Source: Pedobacter sp. FW305-3-2-15-E-R2A2 (GTDB lineage: Bacteria; Bacteroidota; Bacteroidia; Sphingobacteriales; Sphingobacteriaceae). From it: a stretch of DNA of 64,000 nt. A model generated the notes under the pieces. That model saw nothing but the letters and a program-made list of their open reading frames with translations, made no database searches and was not told where the DNA came from. Shown here piece after piece: positions 8,632-17,149 of this stretch; position 1 is the stretch's first letter; every line of letters begins with the position of its first letter. The DNA lies in the NCBI RefSeq assembly GCF_038446955.1, contig NZ_CP151803.1, positions 1,364,001 to 1,428,000 of the forward strand, in the 5' to 3' direction. Made by a program: the position numbers and the translations under genes.

Positions 8632-9978
8632 ATGAACATTACACAGGAAAAAATTAACGACTTAAATGCAGTTGTAAAGATTAAGATTTCACCTGAAGAT
8701 TATACTGAAAAGGTTGATAAATCTATAAGAGAGCAAGCTAAAAAAGCAAACCTTCCTGGTTTTCGTAAAGGAATGGTTCCTGCAGCACACATCAAAAAAA
8801 TGTATGGCAGAAGCATTTTGGTGGAAGAAATCAATACCCTGTTGAGCGAAACATTAAGCAAACACCTTACTGATAATAAAGTAGAGATCCTTGGTCAGCC
8901 TTTACCGGTGATGGATGATACTAAAGAATTCAAATGGGACAATACAGATGAGTTCGAGTTTGATTACGAATTGGGTCTTGCCCCAGAGGTAGATGTGAAA
9001 ATCACATCCAAAGATAAATTCACTCAATTCAACGTTAAAGCAGACGAAGAAACTTTAGCTTCCCGTATCAAAAACATCAGAAGAAGCTATGGCAAAATGA
9101 CAAACCCTGAAGTTTCGGCAGAAGATGACGTCCTTTATGCCGAATTAGCACAACTTTCTGCTGATGGTTCAATTTTTGAAGGTGGCATCAACAGTACAGG
9201 TTCTATTCGTTTAGATCAGGTAGCTGATAAAAAGATCTTAAAATCTTTAGTAGGTTTAAAAAAGGATGATGTAGTTGAACTTGATGTTCAAAAAGCTTTT
9301 GATAAGAATGAGGTGATCATCGCCAAATTGTTAAACATTGCTGAAGAAGATGCAAAAGAATTACAATCTAAATTCCAGGTAACGGTTAAAAATGTAAACC
9401 GCTTAGAGGAATCTGATTTAAACCAGGAGTTCTTTGATAAATTATTTGGTGAAGGTGTAGTGACTGACGAAGCTGGTTTTACCGCTAAAATCACTGAGGA
9501 AGTAGAAAGCATGTTCAAACAAGATGCAGACCGCAAATTGCAGAACGACATGTACACTAAACTAATTGAAAGTGTGAAAATGGAATTGCCTGATGAGTTT
9601 TTACGTAAGTGGTTAAAAGCTACAAACGAAAAACTAACTGAGGCTGAGCTTGCAGAAGGATATGAAGATTTCGCTAAAAACCTTAAATGGACTTTAATCG
9701 AGAACAAACTGATTAAAGACAATAGCATCGAAATTAAATATGAGGATGTATTCGCAACTGCTAAACAACGTTTAGATGCACAGTTCAGAATGTATAGCCC
9801 AAGCCCAATGCCGGAAGATCAGTTGGCGCAATACACGGCTACTTTCCTTAAAGAGAAAGACAATGCAAACCGCATTTTTGATGAAGTGAAAGCAATTAAG
9901 GTTTTTGAATATATTCAATCAGTTGCCACTTTAGACCAAAAAGAAATCGCTTATAATAAATTTATAGAATTGAAGTAA
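8632..9978 (+). CDS. tig: Trigger factor, ribosome-associated chaperone
   Basis: 448-aa chaperone that binds the ribosomal exit tunnel near L23 and shields nascent chains. The N-terminal ribosome-binding domain contains the signature LPGFRKGMVP (GFRxGxxP, residues about 41-50). A PPIase-like middle region and a long helical C-terminal chaperone region follow. Length fits the family. The order tig-clpP-clpX is the classic bacterial cluster. Expression is probably driven from the TATATTTG promoter and may be tuned by the terminator hairpin in the leader. The AAC/ATT-rich start and a codon-biased sequence suggest high expression. Confidence 0.95.
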   Translation: MNITQEKINDLNAVVKIKISPEDYTEKVDKSIREQAKKANLPGFRKGMVPAAHIKKMYGRSILVEEINTLLSETLSKHLTDNKVEILGQPLPVMDDTKEFKWDNTDEFEFDYELGLAPEVDVKITSKDKFTQFNVKADEETLASRIKNIRRSYGKMTNPEVSAEDDVLYAELAQLSADGSIFEGGINSTGSIRLDQVADKKILKSLVGLKKDDVVELDVQKAFDKNEVIIAKLLNIAEEDAKELQSKFQVTVKNVNRLEESDLNQEFFDKLFGEGVVTDEAGFTAKITEEVESMFKQDADRKLQNDMYTKLIESVKMELPDEFLRKWLKATNEKLTEAELAEGYEDFAKNLKWTLIENKLIKDNSIEIKYEDVFATAKQRLDAQFRMYSPSPMPEDQLAQYTATFLKEKDNANRIFDEVKAIKVFEYIQSVATLDQKEIAYNKFIELK

Positions 9979-10017
9979 TTCAGGGAAACCCAATACTTTT
10001 AGTTTATAATTACAGAT

Positions 10018-10047
10018 AAGGCGGCTTTATTAAGGCCGCCTTGTTTA
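10018..10047 (+). terminator. Terminator-like hairpin after tig
   Basis: Stem AAGGCGGC (10018-10025) with GCCGCCTT (10035-10042), loop TTTATTAAG, followed by a broken T run (TTGTTTAT). It probably reduces read-through from tig into clpP. Confidence 0.6.
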
Positions 10048-10121
10048 TATAAAGAGATTCGAGAATTTTACAATACCACAATAAATAACCAATTTAGTTT
10101 AATTAATTTGGTGAAATTGAC

Positions 10122-10214
10122 AAAGAAAAATAGATATACTGATGAAACCTGCGGAGCAAAAACTGCGAAGCAAGCTTCATCACAATTAAAAGAAAAATAG
10201 ATATACTGATGAAA
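10122..10214 (+). repeat. 26-bp direct repeat duplicating the clpP start region, with a decoy 15-codon ORF
   Basis: The 26 bases at 10122-10147 are repeated exactly at 10189-10214, 67 bp apart. Each copy includes AGATATACTGATGAAA, the clpP translation-start context. In the upstream copy the ATG (10142) opens a 15-codon ORF (MKPAEQKLRSKLHHN) ending at TAA 10187-10189, just before the second copy. The spacer contains a GAAGC-AA-GCTTC inverted repeat. It may be a leader ORF or the trace of a small duplication or insertion. Confidence 0.75.
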
Positions 10215-10910
10215 ATAGACAAAGACGAATTTAGAAAATACGCAGTTAAACACCATCGTATTAATGGTTTAAACGTGGATCGTTTTATTGGTGCAACCAA
10301 TAATTCTCCAAAAAGTATGACTCCTTACATCATTGAAGAGCGTCAGCTTAACGTGGCACAAATGGATGTGTTCTCCCGTTTAATGATGGATCGTATCATC
10401 TTTTTAGGTGATGCCATTTATGATGGTAATGCGAACATTATACAGGCTCAGTTGTTGTTTTTACAATCTACAGATAACAACAGAGACATTCAGATCTATA
10501 TCAACTCACCAGGTGGTTCTGTATATGCAGGATTGGGTATCTATGATACCATGCAATACATCACACCAGATGTGGCCACCATCTGTACCGGTATGGCAGC
10601 TTCTATGGGAGCCGTACTATTGGTAGCAGGAGCGAAAGGAAAACGTGCTGCATTGCCACACTCGCGTGTGATGATTCACCAACCTTCAGGTGGTGCACAG
10701 GGAGTTGCTTCAGATATGGAGATCAACTTAAGAGAGATGCTGAAATTAAAGAAAGAATTGTATGACATCATTTCAAACCACTCCGGACAATCGTACGAAT
10801 GGGTAGAGAAAGCTTCAGACCGTGATTACTGGATGAAAGCTGACGAGGCGAAAAGCTTTGGAATGATTGATGAAGTGCTGGGAGCGAATAACAAAGAAAA
10901 TAATGGCTAA
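10209..10910 (+). CDS. clpP: ATP-dependent Clp protease proteolytic subunit
   Basis: 233-aa serine protease that assembles into a double heptameric barrel and degrades substrates delivered by ClpX. The catalytic triad is visible: Ser132 in GMAASMG, His157 in MIHQPSGG and Asp206 in SDRDYWM. The PGGSVYAGL loop is also present. The N-terminal extension before PYIIEE is longer than in E. coli, as is usual in Bacteroidota. The start chosen is the ATG in the second copy of a duplicated start region; the first copy gives only a 15-codon ORF. The 3' end overlaps clpX by 8 bp, which indicates translational coupling. Confidence 0.96.
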   Translation: MKIDKDEFRKYAVKHHRINGLNVDRFIGATNNSPKSMTPYIIEERQLNVAQMDVFSRLMMDRIIFLGDAIYDGNANIIQAQLLFLQSTDNNRDIQIYINSPGGSVYAGLGIYDTMQYITPDVATICTGMAASMGAVLLVAGAKGKRAALPHSRVMIHQPSGGAQGVASDMEINLREMLKLKKELYDIISNHSGQSYEWVEKASDRDYWMKADEAKSFGMIDEVLGANNKENNG

Positions 10911-12144
10911 ACAAAATAAAGAATCTCGTTGCTCTTTTTGTGGCTCAGGTAAGCAGGATACATTAATGCTTATTGAAGGTCTGGACGCGTACATTTGCGA
11001 TAAATGTGTGACTCAGGCCAATCAACTCCTGGTACAGGAGCTTGGGAGTAAGAAAGCGAAATCTTTAGACTCTTCAGTTACCTTATTGAAGCCTATGGAA
11101 ATCAAGGCACATATTGACCAGTACGTAATTGGTCAGGATGATGCTAAGAAAGTCCTTTCTGTAGCGGTTTATAACCACTATAAGAGATTAGGTCAAAAGG
11201 TAAACCAGGAGGATGAGGTAGAGATTGAAAAATCGAACATCATGCTGGTAGGGGAAACCGGAACCGGAAAAACCTTATTGGCGAAAACGATCGCTAAGAT
11301 CCTGCATGTTCCTTTCTGCATTTGCGATGCGACGGTCCTGACTGAAGCTGGTTATGTAGGAGAAGATGTGGAAAGCATCCTGACCCGTTTGCTTCAGGCT
11401 GCGGATTATGATGTGGCTTCGGCAGAACGCGGAATCGTTTACATCGATGAGGTGGATAAAGTAGCGCGTAAAAGCGACAACCCTTCCATCACCAGAGATG
11501 TGTCGGGAGAAGGCGTGCAACAGGCTTTATTGAAGATCTTAGAGGGAACGATAGTGAATGTTCCACCTCAGGGCGGACGTAAACACCCTGATCAGAAAAT
11601 GATCCCGGTAAACACGAATAATATCCTCTTCATCTGCGGTGGCGCATTTGATGGTATTGAACGTAAGATTGCGAACAGGTTACGTACGCAAGCCGTTGGT
11701 TATAAAGTGAAAAAAGATGATGCAGAGCTTGATCTTAAAAACCTTTACAAATACATTACGCCTCAGGATTTAAAATCTTTTGGTTTGATTCCTGAGCTGA
11801 TTGGTCGTGTACCGGTGTTAACACACCTTAACCCATTGGATAAACAGGCATTACGTAATATCCTGACAGAACCTAAGAATTCTTTATTCCGTCAGTATGT
11901 GAAACTGTTTGAATTTGAAGGGGTGAAATTGGTTTTTGAAGATGAGGTGTTAGATTTTATTGTCGACAAAGCAATGGAATATAAACTGGGAGCAAGGGGC
12001 TTACGCTCTATCTGCGAAGCAATTATGCTGGATGCCATGTTTGACATCCCTTCCGATCCGAGTATAAAGGAGCTGAGCATTACGCTCGACTACGCGGTAG
12101 AGAAATTCGAAAAGGCCGACTTTAAAAAGTTAAAAGCAGCTTAG
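10903..12144 (+). CDS. clpX: ATP-dependent Clp protease ATP-binding subunit ClpX
   Basis: 413-aa AAA+ unfoldase. The N-terminal zinc-binding domain has two CxxC pairs (CSFC and CDKC). The AAA+ module shows Walker A GETGTGKT, pore-loop GYVGEDVE, Walker B VYIDEVDK and the C-terminal region [10 protein letters not shown]. The ATG at 10903 (MAKQNKES) is preferred over an in-frame ATG 36 nt upstream inside clpP because the zinc finger directly follows it. The 8-bp overlap with clpP fits a shared transcript and a shared ClpXP complex. Confidence 0.95.
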   Translation: MAKQNKESRCSFCGSGKQDTLMLIEGLDAYICDKCVTQANQLLVQELGSKKAKSLDSSVTLLKPMEIKAHIDQYVIGQDDAKKVLSVAVYNHYKRLGQKVNQEDEVEIEKSNIMLVGETGTGKTLLAKTIAKILHVPFCICDATVLTEAGYVGEDVESILTRLLQAADYDVASAERGIVYIDEVDKVARKSDNPSITRDVSGEGVQQALLKILEGTIVNVPPQGGRKHPDQKMIPVNTNNILFICGGAFDGIERKIANRLRTQAVGYKVKKDDAELDLKNLYKYITPQDLKSFGLIPELIGRVPVLTHLNPLDKQALRNILTEPKNSLFRQYVKLFEFEGVKLVFEDEVLDFIVDKAMEYKLGARGLRSICEAIMLDAMFDIPSDPSIKELSITLDYAVEKFEKADFKKLKAA

Positions 12145-12151
12145 AAAATTT

Positions 12152-12178
12152 AATCCCCGTTTTACGGGGATTTTTTTT
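12152..12178 (+). terminator. Rho-independent terminator after clpX
   Basis: Perfect 8-bp stem ATCCCCGT (12153-12160)/ACGGGGAT (12164-12171), loop TTT, then a long T run. Confidence 0.93.
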
Positions 12179-12308
12179 AACTTGATATATCAGGATTTGA
12201 TCCTGCTAAGCCTCCCGATACCCCCAGGTTATTACCCTTCGATCATCGATAGAGCCGGAAGCTGTATAAAACAGCAAGAAATATGAATAATAGTAAAGGA
12301 GAAAATAT

Positions 12309-13169
12309 ATGAATGAAGAATTAGAAGTAAACAAAGACGGAAATGAGAAAAAAGGAAAGAAAGCTAAAGAAGTAGAATCTCCGGTAAAATCAGGTTTGAA
12401 ATCTAAAGGTGACATCGTTAAGAACTGGTTGCCAAGATATACAGGCAGACCACTCGAAGAATTCGGACAATATATCCTGTTGACAAATTTCAGTAAATAT
12501 GTTCAGATGTTCTCAGAATGGCACGACGATGCGCCTATTCTAGGTCTGGATAAACCGATGCAAAGTGTAACTGCTAACGGAATTACCATTATCAACTTTG
12601 GCATGGGAAGCCCAATGGCAGCGACGATGATGGACCTGCTTACTGCAATCAGTCCGAAAGCAGTATTGTTTCTTGGAAAATGTGGTGGATTGAAGAAGAA
12701 AAACCAACTTGGTGATCTGATTCTTCCTATTGCAGCCATCAGGGGAGAAGGTACCTCCAATGATTACTTTCCTGCTGAAGTGCCAGCATTACCGGCCTTC
12801 GCTTTACAAAAAGCAATCTCTACCACCATCCGTGACCATTCCAGAGATTACTGGACAGGAACTTGTTATACCACGAACCGCAGGGTTTGGGAGCACGATA
12901 AGAACTTTAAAAAATACCTGAAAAGCTTGCGTGCGATGGCAGTAGATATGGAAACTGCGACGATCTTTACTACAGGATTTGCGAATAAGATTCCAACAGG
13001 TGCATTATTACTGGTTTCTGATCAGCCGATGATTCCTGAAGGCGTAAAAACCGCAGAAAGTGACAGCAATGTAACCAGCACTTATGTGGAAACACACTTG
13101 AAAATAGGAATAGATTCCCTAAAACAGTTGATTAATAATGGATTAACAGTGAAACACTTGCACTTTTAA
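12309..13169 (+). CDS. amn: AMP nucleosidase
   Basis: 286-aa enzyme of the nucleoside phosphorylase fold that hydrolyses AMP to adenine and ribose 5-phosphate. Supporting motifs are GMGSPMAATMMDLL, the LFLGKCGGL phosphate/base pocket loop and AVDMETATIF (the MExx active-site element). The N-terminal ~35 residues are Lys/Glu-rich and likely disordered. It is the short Bacteroidota form that lacks the extra N-terminal domain of E. coli Amn. A purine-rich AAAGGAG precedes the start, one of the few clear Shine-Dalgarno-like sites here. Its stop codon overlaps that of the convergent phosphatase in the tetranucleotide TTAA. Confidence 0.88.
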   Translation: MNEELEVNKDGNEKKGKKAKEVESPVKSGLKSKGDIVKNWLPRYTGRPLEEFGQYILLTNFSKYVQMFSEWHDDAPILGLDKPMQSVTANGITIINFGMGSPMAATMMDLLTAISPKAVLFLGKCGGLKKKNQLGDLILPIAAIRGEGTSNDYFPAEVPALPAFALQKAISTTIRDHSRDYWTGTCYTTNRRVWEHDKNFKKYLKSLRAMAVDMETATIFTTGFANKIPTGALLLVSDQPMIPEGVKTAESDSNVTSTYVETHLKIGIDSLKQLINNGLTVKHLHF

Positions 13170-13669
13170 TCTTCATCTGCACTTTTAGGATAATCAAATT
13201 CTAATAAATTTCCGGTATGGTGGCTTAGTTGTTCCCATTTCTCAAATGGAAACTCCATAAGCACTGTACCACATGTAGGGATGTTATAGATATTCGCATT
13301 ACTCAGGTAATTGGCGAAATCTGTAAGTCCTGGATTGTGACCAAACAAAGCAACCCTTTCGTATTTATCACTCAGCTTATTGACGACCTTTAACAGGGCT
13401 GTTACATTGGCTTCGTAGATAGAAGTTTCTTCCTGGATCTGGCTCAAAGGCTTGTTCCATACCTCTGCAAAGTTTTTAGCGGTAGTAAGGGCACGTAAAG
13501 CCGGACTGCTGACCACCAGCTGTGGGACCAAATCTTTATGAAGAATCCGGGTTGCCATTTCCGGAGCGTTTCTTAAGCCCCTGGAATTTAATGGCCTGTC
13601 GAAATCAGAAAGGTGGCTATTGCCCCATTCAGATTTTCCGTGCCGTACTAAGAGAAGTTGCTTCGCCAT
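13166..13669 (-). CDS. SixA-like histidine phosphatase
   Basis: 167-aa phosphatase of the histidine phosphatase (phosphoglycerate mutase-like) superfamily. The catalytic signature LVRHGKSEWGN places the phospho-accepting His near residue 10. The second conserved His is in VALFGHNPGLTDF, the usual SixA pattern. SixA in E. coli dephosphorylates phosphohistidine on signalling proteins; the substrate here is unknown. The gene is third in a minus-strand operon and overlaps the 3' end of the GT9 gene by 41 bp, so it is probably translationally coupled to it. Confidence 0.87.
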   Translation of the reverse strand: MAKQLLLVRHGKSEWGNSHLSDFDRPLNSRGLRNAPEMATRILHKDLVPQLVVSSPALRALTTAKNFAEVWNKPLSQIQEETSIYEANVTALLKVVNKLSDKYERVALFGHNPGLTDFANYLSNANIYNIPTCGTVLMEFPFEKWEQLSHHTGNLLEFDYPKSADED

Positions 13670-14693
13670 TATTGAGTTTATTTATTACACTATTAACAAC
13701 AGTTGATTCGGCTAAATTGTTCATACAGGCAAAATCTCCTCTATAACAAGGCACATTTCCATAGACTGAACATGGTCTGCAGTAAAGATCAATCTGAACC
13801 GCATTGGCCATAGATTGTCCATAGCCTAAAAATCCGGCATAAGGATGGGTAGCACCCCATACAGAAACTACAGGGATGTTTTTTAAAGAAGCGAGGTGCA
13901 TTCCTGAAGAATCCATGCTCAGCATGACATCCAGGTTGGAAATAAACTGCAATTCTTCCTCCAGTTTAATCTTCCTGACCAGGGAACGTACGTTCTTGTG
14001 CTTTGTGGCCCAGCTGTCGGCGATTTCTTCCTCTTCCGGGGTTCCGCCAAGAATGAACAGCTGATGTCCTAAGTCGGCCAGCGCATAGACCACTGATTCC
14101 ATTTTATGCAGGGGGTAGACTTTTTGTAAGTGTTGGGCAAAAGGACTTACACCAATCCATTTTTCTGTTTTAGGGGGAAATATTTCCCGATTCAGCGGGG
14201 CTGGCGAAACCTGTTTTAAGGTATTGGAAAGAAGAAAAGGATAGCCTAGTTTTTGAAATACCTCCGCATACCTTTCTACGGTTTGCTGAAGAGGGGCAAA
14301 AACCTTATCCTTTTTCCGGGTCAGCAGGGACTTTTCTTTTCTGCCCTTGTTGATCGTTACCCGCTTTACGCCCTGGAAGAAGAACAGTAAACTCAATATC
14401 CGGCTTCTCAGATTTTGATGAAGATCGGCCACTGCCGTAACTTTGTGTTTCCTTAGCTCCAGAAAAAGCCTGACGATGCCGAAAAAGCCTTTATGTCTTT
14501 TTGAAGGATCAAAAGGAAGGAAGGTCAGGTTCTCTACACCATGGAAGAAAGGCCGGAAAAATTCCCGGCTAATGAAAAGGAGTTGGGTATCAGGGTAATG
14601 TTGGTTGAACTCTTTTAAAATGGGGGCCGTCATGGCTACATCCCCCATTGCGGAGAAACGGATTACTAATATTTTAGTAGTTTCTTTAGGCAT
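13629..14693 (-). CDS. Glycosyltransferase family 9 (heptosyltransferase-like)
   Basis: 354-aa cytoplasmic GT-B fold enzyme. GT9 transferases add heptose to the LPS core. The N-terminal motif KILVIRFSAMGDVAMTAPIL is diagnostic, as are the C-terminal nucleotide-sugar site region LDVMLSMDSSGMHLASLKNIPVVSVWGATHP and PYAGFLGYGQ. A Cys cluster (CRPCSVYGNVPC) near the C terminus is common in Bacteroidota members. It lies 3 bp downstream of the DUF4254 gene, a pairing known in this phylum. The likely role is lipopolysaccharide core or surface glycan assembly; donor and acceptor are not known. Confidence 0.92.
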   Translation of the reverse strand: MPKETTKILVIRFSAMGDVAMTAPILKEFNQHYPDTQLLFISREFFRPFFHGVENLTFLPFDPSKRHKGFFGIVRLFLELRKHKVTAVADLHQNLRSRILSLLFFFQGVKRVTINKGRKEKSLLTRKKDKVFAPLQQTVERYAEVFQKLGYPFLLSNTLKQVSPAPLNREIFPPKTEKWIGVSPFAQHLQKVYPLHKMESVVYALADLGHQLFILGGTPEEEEIADSWATKHKNVRSLVRKIKLEEELQFISNLDVMLSMDSSGMHLASLKNIPVVSVWGATHPYAGFLGYGQSMANAVQIDLYCRPCSVYGNVPCYRGDFACMNNLAESTVVNSVINKLNNGEATSLSTARKI

Positions 14694-14696
14694 TAA

Positions 14697-15299
14697 TTAT
14701 TTTGGGTTATAAAGCACCGGATTAAGACTCGGGTCATTATACATTTTCATTTGTTTGTAAACCTTCATGTATTTTGCGCCACTCTTAATGTCAGCCATTA
14801 AGTCATCTAAGCTAGCAGAAAGATCGGTCTGTTGGTTTAACAGAATGTTAAGTTTAACCGTACAATTCTGTTTATGTTCTTCAGAAGCATCGCTGCGCTG
14901 ACTCTCTTCGCCCATATGGTATACCTTTAAGGCCAGAATGGACAATCTGTCGATTACCCATGCCGGGCTTTCAGAATTGATCTTTGCCGTAGCTGATGGG
15001 ACGATATCTTTAAACTCTTCCAGAAAGTAACTGTCAATATATTCCACCACATCCGTGCGTTCCTGATTGGAAGCATCGATGCGGCGTTTCCAGTGCAAGC
15101 CTTCTACCGGGTTTATTTCAGGATTACGAACCACATCTTCCATATGCCATTGTACGGTATCAATCCAGCATTTCAAATAAAGCAGGTGTTCAATGGTGCT
15201 TATTTTATAGGTATTGTGGATCGGTTGGTCAATGTTGTTGTGGAGGTGATAATCATTAATCGCATCCTGAAATATTTTATTGCAAAGCTTACTAATCAT
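14697..15299 (-). CDS. DUF4254 family protein
   Basis: 200-aa mostly helical protein with no signal peptide or membrane segment. Recognisable family features are the central ADIKSGAKYMKVYKQMKMYNDPSLNP tail and the repeated helix patterns with DIVEYIDSYFLEEF-like composition. DUF4254 genes are found next to GT9 transferases, and here only 3 bp separate the two. A role linked to glycan or LPS assembly is inferred from context. A perfect TACCTTTG element sits 4 nt before the ATG, so the operon may start with a leaderless mRNA at this gene, although polX ends only 19 bp upstream. Confidence 0.85.
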   Translation of the reverse strand: MISKLCNKIFQDAINDYHLHNNIDQPIHNTYKISTIEHLLYLKCWIDTVQWHMEDVVRNPEINPVEGLHWKRRIDASNQERTDVVEYIDSYFLEEFKDIVPSATAKINSESPAWVIDRLSILALKVYHMGEESQRSDASEEHKQNCTVKLNILLNQQTDLSASLDDLMADIKSGAKYMKVYKQMKMYNDPSLNPVLYNPK

Positions 15300-15303
15300 G
15301 AAT

Positions 15304-15311
15304 CAAAGGTA
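15304..15311 (-). promoter_or_regulatory. Candidate -7 element TACCTTTG before the DUF4254 gene
   Basis: On the minus strand the order is TACCTTTG, ATTC, ATG (15299-15297). It is an exact TAnnTTTG match with a 4-nt gap to the start codon. No clear -33 TTTG was found. Confidence 0.5.
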
Positions 15312-15318
15312 AGGATAA

Positions 15319-16995
15319 CTATTTTTTATTGCTGAAGTATTCTGAGATATCTTGAAGGGACATGGCATTGAGACATTGTGCCGCGGTTAAGCCTCCTTTT
15401 CTTCCGATGAGGGTACCGTAATGCATGTCGTAAAATCCTTCCATGCGGTGTGCATCCGGATTGATGGAAAGCAACACGCCTTTTTCTAAGGCATAACGGT
15501 GCCAGCGCCAGTCCAGGTCTAACCGTAAAGGGTTTGCATTGATCTCTATCACCACCTTGTTTGCCGCACAGGCATCTATTACTTTTGCAAAATCAATCGG
15601 ATATCCTTTTCTGCTCAGTAACAATCTTCCGGTAGGGTGGCCCAGAATAGTCGTATAAGGGTTCTCAATCGCTTTAATTAGTCGCGCTGTAGCCTTTTCC
15701 TCATCCATGCGTAAATTGCTGTGTACAGAGGCTACGACAAAGTCAAAGGTTTTCAGGATGTCATCACTATAGTCCAGAGAACCATCGTTTAAGATGTCAC
15801 TTTCAATTCCTTTGAAAATTTTGAAGGGCGCAAGCTTTGCATTTAAAGCATCAATTTCCTGGTGTTGGGCGTATAAACGCTGTTCATTCAATCCATTGGC
15901 ATAAAATGCCGATTTAGAGTGGTCACAGATTCCAAAGTATTCCATTTTCAGGTTGTCTTTGCAATAAGTGGCCATTTGTTCCAAAGTATGCACTCCGTCG
16001 CTCCAGGTAGAGTGGTTGTGCAAACTGCCTTTCAGGTCTTCATAAGTGATCAGCTCAGGAAGTTTGTTCTCCTTTGCCAGTTCAACCTCATTGAGTCCTT
16101 CGCGTAGCTCAGGAGCCACGAAAGCGAGGCCTGCAGCGTTATAAATTGCCTGTTCATCTTCAAAAGGTCCGTTTCCTGCCAGGGCAAGAACTTCACTTAC
16201 ATGTTGTTCATTCCCAGTCAGCTTAAACCAGTTCAGGTAAAAATCTTCTTTTTGAACAAGGTGTAATTGTACTTTTAGTCCGGAGATATTGGTTGCAGCA
16301 TAAGTACCATCCGCCTGTTCTTCGAAAGCAATCGTTTCAAATGAGGCGATTTTTTCCTGAATTTCGGCAATATGATCTGCACCAATCAGGAAGGGTACGC
16401 CCTCTATGATTTCCATACAACGGCGGTATTCACCAGCGATTCCCAACAGGGGCTCTCCGCTAATGGCATTTAGCCAAACGGCCAAATCGGAATATAGGGT
16501 GTTTACTGAACGCTCCGCATGGGCATACAGGAATTTTCCCTGTCCGGCCATTCTGAATTCAATAATCTTTTTAATCTCTTCCTGGGTTTTCAGACCAAAA
16601 CCTTTGGCTTCAATAAGACGATTTTCATTACAGGCATAATAGAGTTCCCCGATACTTTCAATGCCAAGATCCTTCCAGATGACCCCTATTTTTTTAGGAC
16701 CAATGCCTTTGATGCCCAGCATTTCTACAATACCTTCCGGTGTTTCCGCAAGGATATCTTTTAAATCGGTCATTGTTCCTGTTTCCAGCAACTCCCAGAC
16801 TTTGGAAGAGATGCTCTTTCCAAGTCCGTCGATCTGTGCGATTTCTTCCAGGCTTTTACCCAGAACAGCATAGGGCAGTTTATCTACTTTGAAAGCAGCA
16901 TTGGCTACTGATTTGATCTTAAAAGGGTTCTCATTGTGCAATTCCATCAATTGAGAAAGCAGGCGCAAGTTGCGTGCAATGGTCTTATTTTCCAT
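15319..16995 (-). CDS. PolX-like protein with intact PHP phosphoesterase and degenerate polymerase site
   Basis: 558-aa protein with the layout of bacterial PolX: N-terminal 8-kDa-like domain with helix-hairpin-helix repeats (IDGLGKSIS, IKGIGPKKIG, AKGFGLKTQEE), a Pol-beta-type palm region, and a C-terminal PHP domain. The PHP metal ligands look complete: LHNHSTWSDG, ICDHS, GIESDIL, VASVHS, ILGHPTG, INPDAHR. In the palm the usual GSxRR...DxD becomes GEYRR...GVP at residues 188-201, so both catalytic aspartates are missing. It is therefore probably a 3'-5' exonuclease/phosphoesterase or AP-site enzyme without polymerase activity. Nearest upstream gene is sppA, separated by a strong terminator. 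Confidence 0.88.
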   Translation of the reverse strand: MENKTIARNLRLLSQLMELHNENPFKIKSVANAAFKVDKLPYAVLGKSLEEIAQIDGLGKSISSKVWELLETGTMTDLKDILAETPEGIVEMLGIKGIGPKKIGVIWKDLGIESIGELYYACNENRLIEAKGFGLKTQEEIKKIIEFRMAGQGKFLYAHAERSVNTLYSDLAVWLNAISGEPLLGIAGEYRRCMEIIEGVPFLIGADHIAEIQEKIASFETIAFEEQADGTYAATNISGLKVQLHLVQKEDFYLNWFKLTGNEQHVSEVLALAGNGPFEDEQAIYNAAGLAFVAPELREGLNEVELAKENKLPELITYEDLKGSLHNHSTWSDGVHTLEQMATYCKDNLKMEYFGICDHSKSAFYANGLNEQRLYAQHQEIDALNAKLAPFKIFKGIESDILNDGSLDYSDDILKTFDFVVASVHSNLRMDEEKATARLIKAIENPYTTILGHPTGRLLLSRKGYPIDFAKVIDACAANKVVIEINANPLRLDLDWRWHRYALEKGVLLSINPDAHRMEGFYDMHYGTLIGRKGGLTAAQCLNAMSLQDISEYFSNKK

Positions 16996-17076
16996 GGGAG
17001 GGCTAAATTAAATAAAAAGCCCCGATTTTCCGATTATTTACAAGGCACTTGTCCTTTCTGTTTTTTCTCAGAAATG

Positions 17077-17138
17077 CAAAAAGGTGTCTGAAGAATGAGT
17101 CTCCGCTATTGGAGCGCCATTCTTCAGACACCTTTTTG
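17077..17138 (-). terminator. Long perfect hairpin between sppA and polX
   Basis: 21-bp perfect inverted repeat, 17077-17097 with 17118-17138, enclosing a smaller CTCC/GGAG hairpin. Arms begin CAAAAAGG and end CCTTTTTG, so the stem supplies A and T runs on both strands. It lies 12 bp past the sppA stop and probably terminates sppA. Confidence 0.85.
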
Positions 17139-17149
17139 AAAGTTTTAAC

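Noticed and set aside
9288..9728. 146-codon antisense ORF within tig
   Set aside because: It is the Ser/Leu-rich mirror of a strongly conserved coding region with biased codons; no start context or promoter.
10867..10902. In-frame ATG 12 codons upstream as clpX start
   Set aside because: It lies deep in clpP; the zinc finger follows the ATG at 10903 at the normal distance, giving the usual ClpX length.
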